Shown here one piece after another: positions 45,768-54,565 of a stretch of DNA of 64,000 nt; the stretch's first letter is position 1; every line of letters starts with the position of its first letter. Origin of the DNA: Devosia sp. (GTDB taxonomy: Bacteria; Pseudomonadota; Alphaproteobacteria; Rhizobiales; Devosiaceae); contig JADJPS010000018.1 of assembly GCA_016713105.1 (NCBI GenBank), forward strand, positions 248,001-312,000. The letters are read 5' to 3'. The notes beneath the pieces are model-generated. The model was not told where the DNA came from, did no database searches, and saw only the letters and a list, made by a program, of their open reading frames with translations. The position numbers and the translations under genes are program-made.

Positions 45768-46615
45768 CGGCGGTCTCCGCGCTTGCCCGCTTCGGCGTCG
45801 GGTCCACGCGCCCCGGCGCCCAGATTGCGTGAAATCTGCCGGCTGGCCTCGAGCGCCAGTCCGCGCACCGTCTCGAGCGGCACCTTTGCGGCGCGCTGCG
45901 GCACGAAGGGCACCGTCAGCGCAGCGACGACGTGGCCGAGATAGTCGAACACCGGCACCGAAACGTTGGTGACGCCGCTCACCGCCAGCGACTGCTGCAC
46001 CTCGATCCCGGAGGCGAGAATCGCCTCGGCGCGCCGCGCCACCTGCTCGCGCTCGGCGGCACTGCGGCCGTCGGCGCTCATCCAGGCATCGAGCTGCTCG
46101 CGCACATGCGGGGGCGAGTGAGCGTAGATGACGACGCCGGAACTGGTCTCGGCGAAATCGAACTTGGCCCCCAGCATCACCGAGTAGCGCATGGGCAGCG
46201 GCGAATCGACCTGCAGCACGATCAGCGCCTCGTGTCCGCTCAGCACCGCGAGGTGGCACGATTGCTGCACCCGCGGCGCCAGCGCCTGCATCACCGGCAG
46301 CGCGGAATCGCTCAGCTGCCGCACCGACGGCATCTGGTGCGCGAGTTCGAACAGCTTCAGCGAGAACCGGTAGCGATCCGAGTTGTCGCGCCGGTAGAGG
46401 TAGCCGCGCGCCTCGAGCGTCTGGATGACGCGGTAGAGTTCGTGCACGCTGCGCTCGAGCCGCGCCGCGATCTCGGTCAGCGTCAACCCGTCGGGCTCGC
46501 TCGCCATCAGTTCGATGACATCGAGCGCCTTCTCGGCCGCCGGCACCGAGTAGCTGCGCTTGCCGCCAGCTTCGGCGGGCGCCTCGTCCTCGTCGCTGGG
46601 GCGCGGCGCCGCCAT
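45764..46615 (-). CDS. IclR-family transcriptional regulator
   Basis: The protein has 283 residues from ATG 46615. After a charged N-terminal tail, YSVPAAEKALDVIELMASEPDGLTLTEIAARLERSVHELYRVIQTLEARGYL is the IclR winged HTH. The effector domain contains SCHLAVLSGHEALIVLQVDSP and GIEVQQSLAVSGVTNVSVPVFD. It overlaps the CoA-transferase gene by 4 bases, so it is transcribed with the genes it presumably regulates. Confidence 0.92.
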   Translation of the reverse strand: MAAPRPSDEDEAPAEAGGKRSYSVPAAEKALDVIELMASEPDGLTLTEIAARLERSVHELYRVIQTLEARGYLYRRDNSDRYRFSLKLFELAHQMPSVRQLSDSALPVMQALAPRVQQSCHLAVLSGHEALIVLQVDSPLPMRYSVMLGAKFDFAETSSGVVIYAHSPPHVREQLDAWMSADGRSAAEREQVARRAEAILASGIEVQQSLAVSGVTNVSVPVFDYLGHVVAALTVPFVPQRAAKVPLETVRGLALEASRQISRNLGAGARGPDAEAGKRGDRR

Positions 46616-47772
46616 TACGCCGCCGCCACCGGGCTGCGGATCGCGTCGTAACGTGCGTTGAGCCAGTCGACGAACTCGCCGAGCGGCGCCGCCTCGAACA
46701 CCACGGCCGAGAGCCGGAGTGTCGCATCGTGGAAGAAGGGAACGAAGCCGGGATGCGTCGGCCTGAGGTAGGCGGCATCCAGCACCGGCAGGCAGTCGCG
46801 GAAGAACTGGCCGGTGAGCCGGTTGCACTCGGCCGAGGTCCATGCCGTGCGACTGCCCGGCTGGCCGCCGTGGATCACATACTGGCTGGCCTGGTAGGCG
46901 GGACTGCTCAGGTACATCGCATAGGCGAACGCCGCCTCGGGGTCCCTGGCCCTGGCACTCACCCCGATCCCCGCGCCCCCCAGCAGCGTCCGCGCCGGCA
47001 GGTTCGCCTTGACCCGCGGCGAGGCTCCGAAGGCGATCTGCTGGCCAGTGCCGGGGGTCGAGTAGTTCACGTAGTTGAACAGGTACGGCGCATAGACAAC
47101 GTCATCGGCCGTCGACATGTGATCGAGGCAGCGGATCGGGTTCCACTCCTTCGACTTGGGGTGGACCGCCTCGGCCAGCGCCTTCAGCAGTCCCACCACC
47201 TCGGGCGCGTCGCCCGGCGCCAGAAACGGTCCCTCATCGTGTCCGGGATCGCGCCCGAGGCTCGCCGACAGCGACACCAGCGTGCACATCAGGTCGGTCG
47301 GCACCGCCGGCCAGCCGACCCACAGCCCCTTCGCCCGCGCCTTGCCGGCAAGGTCGAGGACCTCGGCCAGCGTCGTCGGCAGCGTCCAGCCATGCCTGTC
47401 CATCAGGTCCGGCCGCCGCGCCGAGGTCTGCGAGGCGGTATCGATCGGCAGGGCCCAGATGCCGCCCTTGTAGGCGTAGGAGCGCCAGGAGGACCCCACC
47501 TCGTCGGCGGCGAACGCCGCCTTGTCCGCATCGCTGAGGAACGGCGCGAGATCGAGCAGCCAGCCCTTGCTCGCCGCGTCGCCGACGAACGGATGGTCGT
47601 AGATCACCAGGTCGTAGCGGGCCGCGAAGTCGCCGAGATCGCCTTCGCCGAAGCTGTACAGGCTCCGCCGGTCCCAGCGCACGTCGATGCCGTGCTCCTG
47701 CTTGTAGGGCGCAACGCTCGCCTCGAGCGGACCCCAGCAACGCCGGTGGTCCCACGCAATCCCCGTGATCAC
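46615..47772 (-). CDS. Solute-binding-protein homologue without signal peptide
   Basis: The protein has about 385 residues. GTG 47772 is chosen for the GGAGGA 8 bases before it; GTG 47778 is the other option. It has the family 1 sugar-binding protein fold (GWTLPTTLAEVLDLAGKARAKG, GGAGIGVSARARDPEAAFAYAMYLSSP, HGGQPGSRTAW) but begins MITGIAWDHRRCWGP, which is not a signal peptide. The in-frame extension to 47895 gives no convincing one either. It therefore probably remains in the cytoplasm, perhaps as a sensor with the IclR protein that it overlaps by one base. An error-hidden upstream start is possible. Confidence 0.75.
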   Translation of the reverse strand: MITGIAWDHRRCWGPLEASVAPYKQEHGIDVRWDRRSLYSFGEGDLGDFAARYDLVIYDHPFVGDAASKGWLLDLAPFLSDADKAAFAADEVGSSWRSYAYKGGIWALPIDTASQTSARRPDLMDRHGWTLPTTLAEVLDLAGKARAKGLWVGWPAVPTDLMCTLVSLSASLGRDPGHDEGPFLAPGDAPEVVGLLKALAEAVHPKSKEWNPIRCLDHMSTADDVVYAPYLFNYVNYSTPGTGQQIAFGASPRVKANLPARTLLGGAGIGVSARARDPEAAFAYAMYLSSPAYQASQYVIHGGQPGSRTAWTSAECNRLTGQFFRDCLPVLDAAYLRPTHPGFVPFFHDATLRLSAVVFEAAPLGEFVDWLNARYDAIRSPVAAA

Positions 47773-47778
47773 GGACAC

Positions 47779-48151
47779 TCTCCTCCCCGTCTTCTTGTTG
47801 CCCCCATCCTGCCCCATCGTTTTTGCAAGCGCAAATGCTTTTTGCAGAAGAAAACTGAGAGGCGCTGAGGGGGCGCTCCCGCACCATTGTGCCACCCCAC
47901 CGCTGTCACCCCGGCGCAGGCCGAGGCCTATCCCGAGATGGCCCCCGATCGCGGCGTCTCTGCAAAGTGCTGGATCCCGGCCTGCGCCGGGATGACATCG
48001 ATCCTGCGCTATCGCAGGAGCACCCCACCCCGACCTCGGGGAAGGGGACCACCTCAGGCGGAGGGGGCTGATCCTCCCCCGCGCAGCGGCGGACCAGGCG
48101 AAGCCCGGTGGAGGGGGCGCTCCTAATCCCGGGAGAAGACCGTGTCCCCGC
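47779..48151. other. 373-bp non-coding stretch with inverted repeat pair
   Basis: No gene is supported here. It holds one 19-bp sequence (47904-47922, beginning TGTCACCCCGGCG) and its inverted copy (47979-47997, ending GCCGGGATGACA), 18 of 19 identical, about 56 bases apart. This is a widespread REP-like element. It also holds G-rich remnants of another repeat (48050-48125). The first 80 bases (TTTTTGCAAGCGCAAATGCTTTTTGCAG) are unusually AT-rich and may contain the promoter of the leftward operon starting at 47772. Confidence 0.6.
47904..47997. repeat. REP-like inverted repeat element
   Basis: Arms of 19 bp, one mismatch, in inverted orientation; each arm contains CCCGGCGCAGG or its complement. 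The sequence class (GTCATCCCGGCGCAGGCCGGGATCC) is known as a dispersed palindrome in several proteobacteria. Confidence 0.65.
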
Positions 48152-49021
48152 TCACCCCAGCGGATTGTCGCCGCGCCACCAGTCCTTGAACGGGTTCGAC
48201 CACAGGATCTGCTGCATCGTCTCGCTGCTTACCCGCGGCAGCCTGGTGCCCTCGAGCTGGTCGTTGATGCCGAGCAGCCCATCCACCGACTCCTCCACCC
48301 GCGCTGCCGGGAAATCCGAGCCGAAGTAGATCTTGTCGGTGACTTTGTATTCCTGCGCCGAGATCAGCATGTTGTAGTATTGCCAGGGCCGGTAGAACAG
48401 CGCCGACACCTCGAGGAACACATTGGGTTGCTTGCGGGCCACGACGATGGCGTCGTCGTACCAGGGGTGCCCCATGTGGGCGAGCACCATGGTGAGATCG
48501 GGATACTTGAGCGCGACCGGCTCGACATGCAGCGCCCGTCCCATGTCGATCGGCGCATTGCGCGCATAGGTCGTCCCCATGTGCATGGTGAGCGGCAGGT
48601 TGTGTTTCTGCAGGTATTCATAGACCGGCACCAGCCGCGGATCGGCAAGCGCCACGCCGTTGTAGATCGGCCCGAACTTGGCGCCCTTGAGCTTGAGGTC
48701 CTCCACCGCATGCTCCAGCCGGTCCATGCAGTCCGGCCGGCGCGGGTCGACATAGGTGAAGCCGACGAACGTGTCGGGGTATTTCGCCACCGCCTCCGCG
48801 GTCAGCGAGTCCGGGCTGTCGATCCCGGCCGAGTCGGCATAGCTCAGGGCGAAGATGATCGCCTTCTCGACCTTCTCCATCTCGGTGTAGAGCGTGTCCG
48901 CATCCGCCTTCGGCGCCATCGCGCCGGGCCGCACCCGCGCCTGGTGCGTCAGGTAGAGCGGCAGCACATGCTCCTCGTTGAAGATGTTGACGTGGCAATC
49001 GCAGTAGGCACGGGCCGTCAT
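48152..49021 (-). CDS. Amidohydrolase family TIM-barrel protein (copy 1)
   Basis: The protein has 289 residues. YCDCHVNIFNEEH supplies an N-terminal His-x... metal pattern, with LTMHMGTT, MVLAHMGHPW and IYFGSDFP as later metal ligands (His, His, Asp), the layout of the ACMSD-like amidohydrolase-2 family (hydrolases or decarboxylases acting on ring products). It is about four-fifths identical to the protein at 51719-52591 and is the last gene of the LacI-headed operon. A role in cleaving a product of the neighbouring oxygenase is an inference. Confidence 0.85.
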   Translation of the reverse strand: MTARAYCDCHVNIFNEEHVLPLYLTHQARVRPGAMAPKADADTLYTEMEKVEKAIIFALSYADSAGIDSPDSLTAEAVAKYPDTFVGFTYVDPRRPDCMDRLEHAVEDLKLKGAKFGPIYNGVALADPRLVPVYEYLQKHNLPLTMHMGTTYARNAPIDMGRALHVEPVALKYPDLTMVLAHMGHPWYDDAIVVARKQPNVFLEVSALFYRPWQYYNMLISAQEYKVTDKIYFGSDFPAARVEESVDGLLGINDQLEGTRLPRVSSETMQQILWSNPFKDWWRGDNPLG

Positions 49022-49048
49022 CGGTCTGTCCTCGGTTCGAAACGGGGG

Positions 49049-50293
49049 TTATCCGGCGGCAGCCGGCAGGAGCGACAGCAGCGCCTTGAGCGATGCCGAG
49101 GGGTCGGCGAGATAGGCCGCGTCCGGCGCCGCCCTGGCCCCGATCAACCGCCTGGCGATCGCGATGTCGCGCGCCACCGAATTGCCCGGTCCGAGACCGC
49201 TCGCCCCCACGAGCCGCCCGTCGGCGCCGAGATGGAACAGCGTCAGCCGGTCGCCGCCATGGTGCCGCGCCACCGTCGCCGCGCCCGCCGCCGGCAGGCC
49301 GGCGACCTGCAGTCCCAGCGCGTACTGGTCGCTCCACATCCACGGCACATGCGATACCGCCTGCCGCCCGCCGGTCAGGTTGAGGGCGGCGAGCTGCCCG
49401 AGTTCCTGCGCGTTCTGCCAGCTCTCGAGCCGCAGCCGCCGCCCGCCGAACAGCGGATGCGGGAACGAGCAGCAGTCGCCGGCCGCAAGGATCGCCGCAT
49501 CGCTGGTCCGGAGTTCCGCGTCCACCGCAATGCCGTTGTCGACGGCGAGCCCGGCCGCCGCCGCCAGTTCGGTGCGCGGCGCCACGCCGATCGCCGCCAC
49601 CACCAGGTCGGCCAGCGTGCCGCTGCCGTCGGCGCTGCGCAGGTCCGCCACCCCGTCGCGCCAGACGATCTCGGCGAGGCTGCAACTGGTGCAGAGTCGC
49701 ACGCCATTGCTGCGATGCGCCACGGCAAGGATCGCGGCCAGCTCCGCCGGCACGCCCCGGCCGAGGAGCCGCGGCCCGGCCTCGAGCACCGTCACCGCCG
49801 CGCCCCTGCCCCGCGCCGCCGCCGCCACCTCGAGCCCGATCAGCCCGCCGCCGATGATCGCCACCCGCATTCCCGGTTCGATCGCCGCGCGGAGGGCGAA
49901 CGCATCCGCCGCGTCGCGCAGGGTGTGCACCGGCCCCGCTTCCGCCCCCGGTACCTGCAGCCGCCGCGGTGCCGCTCCGGTCGCCAGCAGCAGCCGGTCG
50001 TAGCCGAGCCCGCCGCCATCTTCGAACGCGATCTCGCGGGCCTCCCGCCTTACCCGCCGCACCGTCCGGCCGCGCAGCAGCGTGATCCCCGCCGCCGCGT
50101 AGTCGGCCTCGGCCCGGATCGGTTTCAGCGCGCCGCCACCCAGCACGTCCTTGGACAGCGGCGGCCGCTCGTAGGGCAGCTCGGCCTCGCCGCCGATCAG
50201 CGTCACCGGTCCCGCGTACCCCGCGGCCCTCAGCGCGAACGCCGCGCCGACCCCGGCTTCCCCGGCCCCGACGATGACCGCGCCTGCGCTCAT
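49049..50293 (-). CDS. Ferredoxin reductase, FAD-dependent (MocF-like)
   Basis: The protein has 414 residues from ATG 50293, overlapping the ferredoxin stop. FAD site GAGEAGVGAAFALR at the N-terminus, NADH site IIGGGLIGLEVAAAA near residue 145, and ILAAGDCCSFPHP define a Pyr_redox_2 rubredoxin/ferredoxin reductase; YERPPLSKDVL is characteristic of the putidaredoxin-reductase class. It passes electrons from NADH to the Rieske ferredoxin encoded just upstream and so to the desaturase-type oxygenase. Confidence 0.9.
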   Translation of the reverse strand: MSAGAVIVGAGEAGVGAAFALRAAGYAGPVTLIGGEAELPYERPPLSKDVLGGGALKPIRAEADYAAAGITLLRGRTVRRVRREAREIAFEDGGGLGYDRLLLATGAAPRRLQVPGAEAGPVHTLRDAADAFALRAAIEPGMRVAIIGGGLIGLEVAAAARGRGAAVTVLEAGPRLLGRGVPAELAAILAVAHRSNGVRLCTSCSLAEIVWRDGVADLRSADGSGTLADLVVAAIGVAPRTELAAAAGLAVDNGIAVDAELRTSDAAILAAGDCCSFPHPLFGGRRLRLESWQNAQELGQLAALNLTGGRQAVSHVPWMWSDQYALGLQVAGLPAAGAATVARHHGGDRLTLFHLGADGRLVGASGLGPGNSVARDIAIARRLIGARAAPDAAYLADPSASLKALLSLLPAAAG

Positions 50294-50607
50294 CAGCCGA
50301 GGTCGATCAGCACGTCGTCGCCCTCGACCCTGACCGGATAGGTCCTGAGCGCCACGCACACCGGGGCGCCCCTGGCGGCGCCGCTGCGATAGTCGAAGCG
50401 GCCCATGTGCTTGGGGCACTCGATCAGGTGGTCCATCACCAGCCCGTCGCTCAGGATCGCGTGCTCGTGCGTGCAGATGCCGTCGGTGGCGTAGAACTGT
50501 CCGTCCGGCGCCCGGTAGATGGCGAACACCCGTCCCGCATGGTCGAAGCGGCCGACATCCTCGAGGTCGATATCCTCGACGCCGCAGGCCCTGGTCCAGT
50601 TCGCCAT
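50293..50607 (-). CDS. Rieske-type [2Fe-2S] ferredoxin (MocE-like)
   Basis: The protein has 104 residues. The cluster ligands are in CTHEHA (Cys-x-His) and CPKHMGRFD (Cys-x2-His), with the DGICTH and RTYPVRVEGDDV framing of small Rieske ferredoxins of oxygenase systems. It has the same size as MocE of rhizopine catabolism. It is placed between the oxygenase and its reductase, 2 bases after the former and overlapping the latter, so it is the electron carrier of a three-component oxygenase. Confidence 0.92.
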   Translation of the reverse strand: MANWTRACGVEDIDLEDVGRFDHAGRVFAIYRAPDGQFYATDGICTHEHAILSDGLVMDHLIECPKHMGRFDYRSGAARGAPVCVALRTYPVRVEGDDVLIDLG

Positions 50608-50609
50608 CG

Positions 50610-51689
50610 TCAGCGCCCCCGCTGCGCCGGCTGGCCGGCCCCGGGCGGCAGTTCCTTGCTGATGAAGTAGCCCGGCTCGTTCAGCTGCCGGAACACCGCC
50701 GGCAGCATCTCGCCCCAGGCCGCGAACAGGCTCCTCATCGGCGCCGGGCAGTCGTGCCTGATCGCTTCGTGCAGCGCCGGCAGCGCATGGTACGGCACCG
50801 TCGGGTACATGTGGTGCTCCACATGGTAGTTCATGTTCCAGTAGATGAAGCGCAGCACCGGGTTCATGTACACGGTGCGCGAGTCGAGCCGGTGGTCGAG
50901 CACGTCCTCGGCCAGCCCCAGGTGCTGCGTCAGCCCCATCAGCGCCAGGAGCCAGATGCCGTAGACATTGGGCAGCCCGATCAGCAGCACCGGCACGAGG
51001 CTCTGCGTCGCCACCGCCAGCACCACCGCGCCGCCGTGGATGGCGAGGATCGCCCAGGCCTCGCGCGTGACCTTCTTGCGCTCGGTCTCCGGGATGTAGC
51101 TCTTTTCCTCGTCGTTGAGCCGGCCCGCCGCGTAGCGCACCTGCGTCATCAGCGATTGCGGCACGTTGACCAGCCCGAGAAAGTTGAGCGCCATGATGAT
51201 CAGCTGCGGCGGCCGCATCCCGGCGATCTCGGGGTCGCGCCCGACGATGATGGTGTCGGTATGGTGCCGCGCATGGCTCCAGCGCCACGCCGTCGGGCTC
51301 CTGAGCAGCATGAACGAGGCCAGCACATACACCACGTCGTTGAGCCAGGTGGTCTTGAACGCCGTGCGGTGGCCGCATTCGTGCCAGCGCGAATCCGCCG
51401 CCGAGGCATAGAGCACGCCGTAGAGCGCGAACACCGGCACCGCCCACCAGCTGCCCGCGAGCAGCGTCCCCGCCGTCCCCAGGATCGCCAGCAGCCCCAG
51501 CCAGATGGCGGTATCGCGGAGCGCCGGTCCGTCGCTGCGCTGCATCAGCGACTTGAGCAGCTTGCGCTCGATCGGCGTCTTGTACCACTCGCCCGAGGCA
51601 AGCCCGCTCTCGATCGCCTTGGCGGTCTCCGGGCCGACGAGGCTGTAGTCGCGGCTGGTGCGGAACCGCAGGAGCGAAGCCATTTCCAT
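50610..51689 (-). CDS. Membrane fatty-acid-desaturase-type diiron oxygenase (MocD-like)
   Basis: The protein has 359 residues from ATG 51689 (ATG 51683 also possible). The three histidine boxes of membrane desaturases/hydroxylases are present: HECGH, HARHH and HVEHH. About four membrane helices lie around IWLGLLAILGTAGTLLAGSWW and WAILAIHGGAVVLAVA. Together with its ferredoxin and reductase the set matches MocD/E/F, which attack the O-methyl group of the rhizopine 3-O-methyl-scyllo-inosamine. The operon also has inositol/ribose-type uptake genes, so a methylated or otherwise substituted polyol is a reasonable substrate. Confidence 0.87.
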   Translation of the reverse strand: MEMASLLRFRTSRDYSLVGPETAKAIESGLASGEWYKTPIERKLLKSLMQRSDGPALRDTAIWLGLLAILGTAGTLLAGSWWAVPVFALYGVLYASAADSRWHECGHRTAFKTTWLNDVVYVLASFMLLRSPTAWRWSHARHHTDTIIVGRDPEIAGMRPPQLIIMALNFLGLVNVPQSLMTQVRYAAGRLNDEEKSYIPETERKKVTREAWAILAIHGGAVVLAVATQSLVPVLLIGLPNVYGIWLLALMGLTQHLGLAEDVLDHRLDSRTVYMNPVLRFIYWNMNYHVEHHMYPTVPYHALPALHEAIRHDCPAPMRSLFAAWGEMLPAVFRQLNEPGYFISKELPPGAGQPAQRGR

Positions 51690-51718
51690 TTCGTGTCCCC
51701 CTCCCTTGCGCCGCCGCC

Positions 51719-52591
51719 TCAGCCGGCGAGCGGATTGTCGCCGCGCCACCAGTCCTGGAACGGGTTCGACCACAGGATCCGCTGCATCGTCTCCTCGCTC
51801 ACCCGCGGCAGCTTCGTCCCCTCGACCTGGTCGTTGATCGTGAGCAGCCCGTCCACCGACTCGTCCACCCGCGCGAACGGGAAGTCCGTGCCGAAATAGA
51901 TCTTGTCGGTGATCTTGTACTCCTGCGCCGAGATCAGCGTGTTGTAGTACTGCCAGGGCCGGTAGAAGAGCGCCGAGATCTCGAGGAACACGTTGGGCTG
52001 CTTGCGCGCCACGACGATCGCATCGTCCGACCACGGGTGCCCCATATGCGCCAGCACCATGGTGAGGTCCGGGTACTTGAGCGCGATCGGCTCGACATGG
52101 ATGGCCCGCCCCATGTCCACCGGCGCCTGCCGCGCAAACGTGGTGCCCATGTGCATGGTCAGCGGGATGTTGTGCTTTTCGAGGTACTCGTACACCGGCA
52201 CCAGCCGCGGGTCGGCGAGCGCCACGCCGTTATAGATCGGCCCGAACTTGACGCCCTTGAGCTTCAAGTCCTCGATGGCGTGGACCAGGAGGTCCATGCA
52301 GTCGGCCCGGCGCGGGTCGACATAGGCGAAGCCCACGAACTTGTCGGGGTATTTCGCCACCGCCCGCGCCGTCGTCTCGTCGTCGCTCTCGATCCCGACG
52401 CTGTCGCCGTAGCGCAGCGAGAAGATGATCGCCTTGTCGACATTGGCCATCTCGGCGAAAAGCGTCTCCGCATCGGCCTTGGGCGCCATCGCCCCGGCCC
52501 GCACCCGGCTCAATTGCTGGGTGTAGAGCGGCAGCACGTGCTCGTCGTTCCAGATGTTGACGTGGCAGTCGCAATAGGCACGCGCGGTCAT
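51719..52591 (-). CDS. Amidohydrolase family TIM-barrel protein (copy 2)
   Basis: The protein has 290 residues and is nearly collinear with 48152-49021: same YCDCHVNI start, LTMHMGTTFARQAP, MVLAHMGHPWSDD, YFGTDFPFARVDESVDGLL and the closing DWWRGDNPL. Differences are scattered conservative changes, so both copies are under selection. ATG 52591 is followed by the same MTARAYCD as in copy 1. The two copies bracket the three oxygenase genes, which suggests a duplication across or around that block. Confidence 0.85.
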   Translation of the reverse strand: MTARAYCDCHVNIWNDEHVLPLYTQQLSRVRAGAMAPKADAETLFAEMANVDKAIIFSLRYGDSVGIESDDETTARAVAKYPDKFVGFAYVDPRRADCMDLLVHAIEDLKLKGVKFGPIYNGVALADPRLVPVYEYLEKHNIPLTMHMGTTFARQAPVDMGRAIHVEPIALKYPDLTMVLAHMGHPWSDDAIVVARKQPNVFLEISALFYRPWQYYNTLISAQEYKITDKIYFGTDFPFARVDESVDGLLTINDQVEGTKLPRVSEETMQRILWSNPFQDWWRGDNPLAG

Positions 52592-52605
52592 GGCTCGGGT
52601 CCGGG

Positions 52606-53382
52606 TCAGTGGGCGACGGGAGCGATGCGCTGCCGATGCAGCGACATCAGGAATTCGGTGAGTTCGTTGTAGCTCAGCGCCGAGGCGGGGGTATCGAGCG
52701 CCACCTCGCCGCGATCCAGCACCACCAGCCGGTCGCACACCTCGTGCACGTGGTGGATGTTGTGCTCGATATAGATGCAGCTGCGTCCGCCCGCCTTGAT
52801 CGAGCGGATGAAGTCCAGCACCTTCGAGACTTCCTTGAGCGCCAGCGCCACCGTCGGCTCGTCGAGCACGATCAGGTCGCTGTCGAAATGCATGGCCCGG
52901 CCGATGGCGACGCCCTGCCGTTCGCCCCCCGACAGCCGGCTCACCGGCGTGTCGACGTCGATGCCGGCGCCACGAAAGCCGATGGTCGAGCGCATGATGT
53001 GCTCGGCGATCTTCTTTTCCGCCTTCACGTCGATGAACCCGAAGCGGTTGGTGATCGGCCGCCCGACGAAGAAGTTGCGCCACAGCGGCTGCTTCTCGCC
53101 CAGCGAGCTGTCCTGGTAGACCGTCTCGATCCTGAGCTTGTGCGCTTCCTTGACCGAGTAGGACGCGGCATCGATCTTCTGGCCGCGCACGTAGATCGTG
53201 CCGCTCGTCGGCTGCTCCACCCCGGTCAGCACCTTGATCAGCGTCGACTTGCCGGCCCCGTTGTCGCCGATCAGCCCGACGATCTCGTTCGAGCCGATCT
53301 CGAGCGTCACGCCCTTGAGGCTGACGACCTTGCCATATTGCTTGCCGACATTCTCGAGCCGGACGATCGGAGTGGAGTTCAT
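52606..53382 (-). CDS. Ribose-type ABC transporter ATPase, single domain
   Basis: The protein has 258 residues from ATG 53382. Walker A GDNGAGKSTLIKVL, signature RLSGGERQGVAIGRAM, Walker B LIVLDEPTVAL and H-loop YIEHNIHHVHE are present. Unlike RbsA it has only one nucleotide-binding domain, as in FrcA-type fructose transporters, so two copies must associate. It lies between the amidohydrolase and the binding-protein genes of the LacI-controlled operon. Confidence 0.9.
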   Translation of the reverse strand: MNSTPIVRLENVGKQYGKVVSLKGVTLEIGSNEIVGLIGDNGAGKSTLIKVLTGVEQPTSGTIYVRGQKIDAASYSVKEAHKLRIETVYQDSSLGEKQPLWRNFFVGRPITNRFGFIDVKAEKKIAEHIMRSTIGFRGAGIDVDTPVSRLSGGERQGVAIGRAMHFDSDLIVLDEPTVALALKEVSKVLDFIRSIKAGGRSCIYIEHNIHHVHEVCDRLVVLDRGEVALDTPASALSYNELTEFLMSLHRQRIAPVAH

Positions 53383-53430
53383 TTCAGCTATCCCATGGGC
53401 GCACAAGTGACGCGCGGCAACGGCCGCAGC

Positions 53431-53561
53431 GCCCCCTCTCCCTTTGGGGGAGAGGGTTGGGGTGAGGGGGCCTTTGCCGCATGCACCATGGCTGCGGAAG
53501 GCCCCCTCGCCCGGATCGCTGCGCGCTCCGACCTCTCCCCCAAAGGGAGAGGCGGAGGCGC
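53431..53561. repeat. Composite palindromic element with 21-bp terminal inverted copies
   Basis: The 21 bases at 53435-53455 and at 53532-53552 are exact reverse complements of each other, and each is itself a hairpin (CCTCTCCC/GGGAGAGG). About 75 bases lie between. It separates the ATPase gene from the binding-protein gene and may attenuate transcription within the operon. Confidence 0.75.
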
Positions 53562-53571
53562 CACCATCACG

Positions 53572-54541
53572 TTACCGGATGCCGGTCTTCACCAGTGCTT
53601 CGAGCGCCTCGACATTGTCCTTGGTGAGGTACCCGCCGCCGGTGTTGAGCTGCAGGCCGGCGAGGCCGTACTTCTTCTGCAGCACCGCCGCGACCACCGG
53701 CATGAAGCCCTGCAGGTACGGCTGCTGGTCGAGCACGACCGTGATGTAGCCGTCCTTGACGCCCTGGATGGCTGCCGACGAAATGTCGAAGCCCGAGGTC
53801 ACGACCTCGCCCGGCGCCTTGCCGGCATCGGTGAGCACGCGGTCGAGCACGGCGGTGATGCCGCCGTGGCCCGGCACGATGATCGCCTTGGTGTCGGGAT
53901 TGCTCTCGAGATAGGCGACCAGCACCGGCACCGACAGCGCCGGGTCGAGCACCGCCTCGTTCGACCACTGCAGGCTGTCGAACAGGATTCCGTTCTCGGT
54001 CAGCACTCGGTCGAGCCCTTGGCAACGTCATAGCCGGCGGCGCCTTCGGTGAACGCCCCGTAGACCACCACCTTGTCGCCGGCCTTCAGGTTACCGTTCG
54101 AGATGGTCAGGGACGCGAGATTGCGGCCCGCGCCATAGTTGTCGAGGCCGAAATAGCTCAGCCCCGTGCCCGGCAGTTCGTTGTTGTTGACGATGACGAT
54201 GACGCCGTCTTCCTTGGCCTTGTCGAGGAACGAGCGCATGCCGTCGGTACCGGCATGGCCCATCACCACGATGGCGTCGGGCTGGGCGGCGAGAGCCTCG
54301 TTGGCCTGCACCACCATCTTCTGCGGATCCCAGCCGGAATGCTGCTCGATCAGGTTGACCTTGAGCACCCGGGCGGCATCGCGTGCCCCCAGTTCGCGGG
54401 CCAGCGTTGCCGTATCGCCCGGGTTGCCGCCCATCTGGAAGTAGATCGTCATGCCGGAGTCGACGGCGTCCTGCGCCATCGCCCCCGGTACGACCAGCAT
54501 CGCCGAGCGAGGCCGGCGAGCCCCTTCAGTAGTGTGCGCAT
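53572..54541 (-). CDS. Periplasmic sugar-binding protein (ribose type), frameshifted as read
   Basis: ATG 54541 follows AAAGGGGACTACATT and starts MRTLLKGLAGL. One base is missing near 54510, after which the next frame continues the signal peptide (SAMLVVPGAMAQ) and the mature protein: IYFQMGGNPGDTATLARELG, PDAIVVMGHAGTDGMRSFLDKA and VVYGAFTEGAAGYDVAKG. A second base is lost near 54010, and LTENGILFDSLQWSNEAVL...AIIVPGHGGITAVLDRVL continues to TAA at 53572. Repaired, it has about 323 residues, normal for the family. It binds the substrate of the LacI-controlled operon. Confidence 0.82.
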
Positions 54542-54565
54542 AATGTAGTCCCCTTTCCCTTCCTT

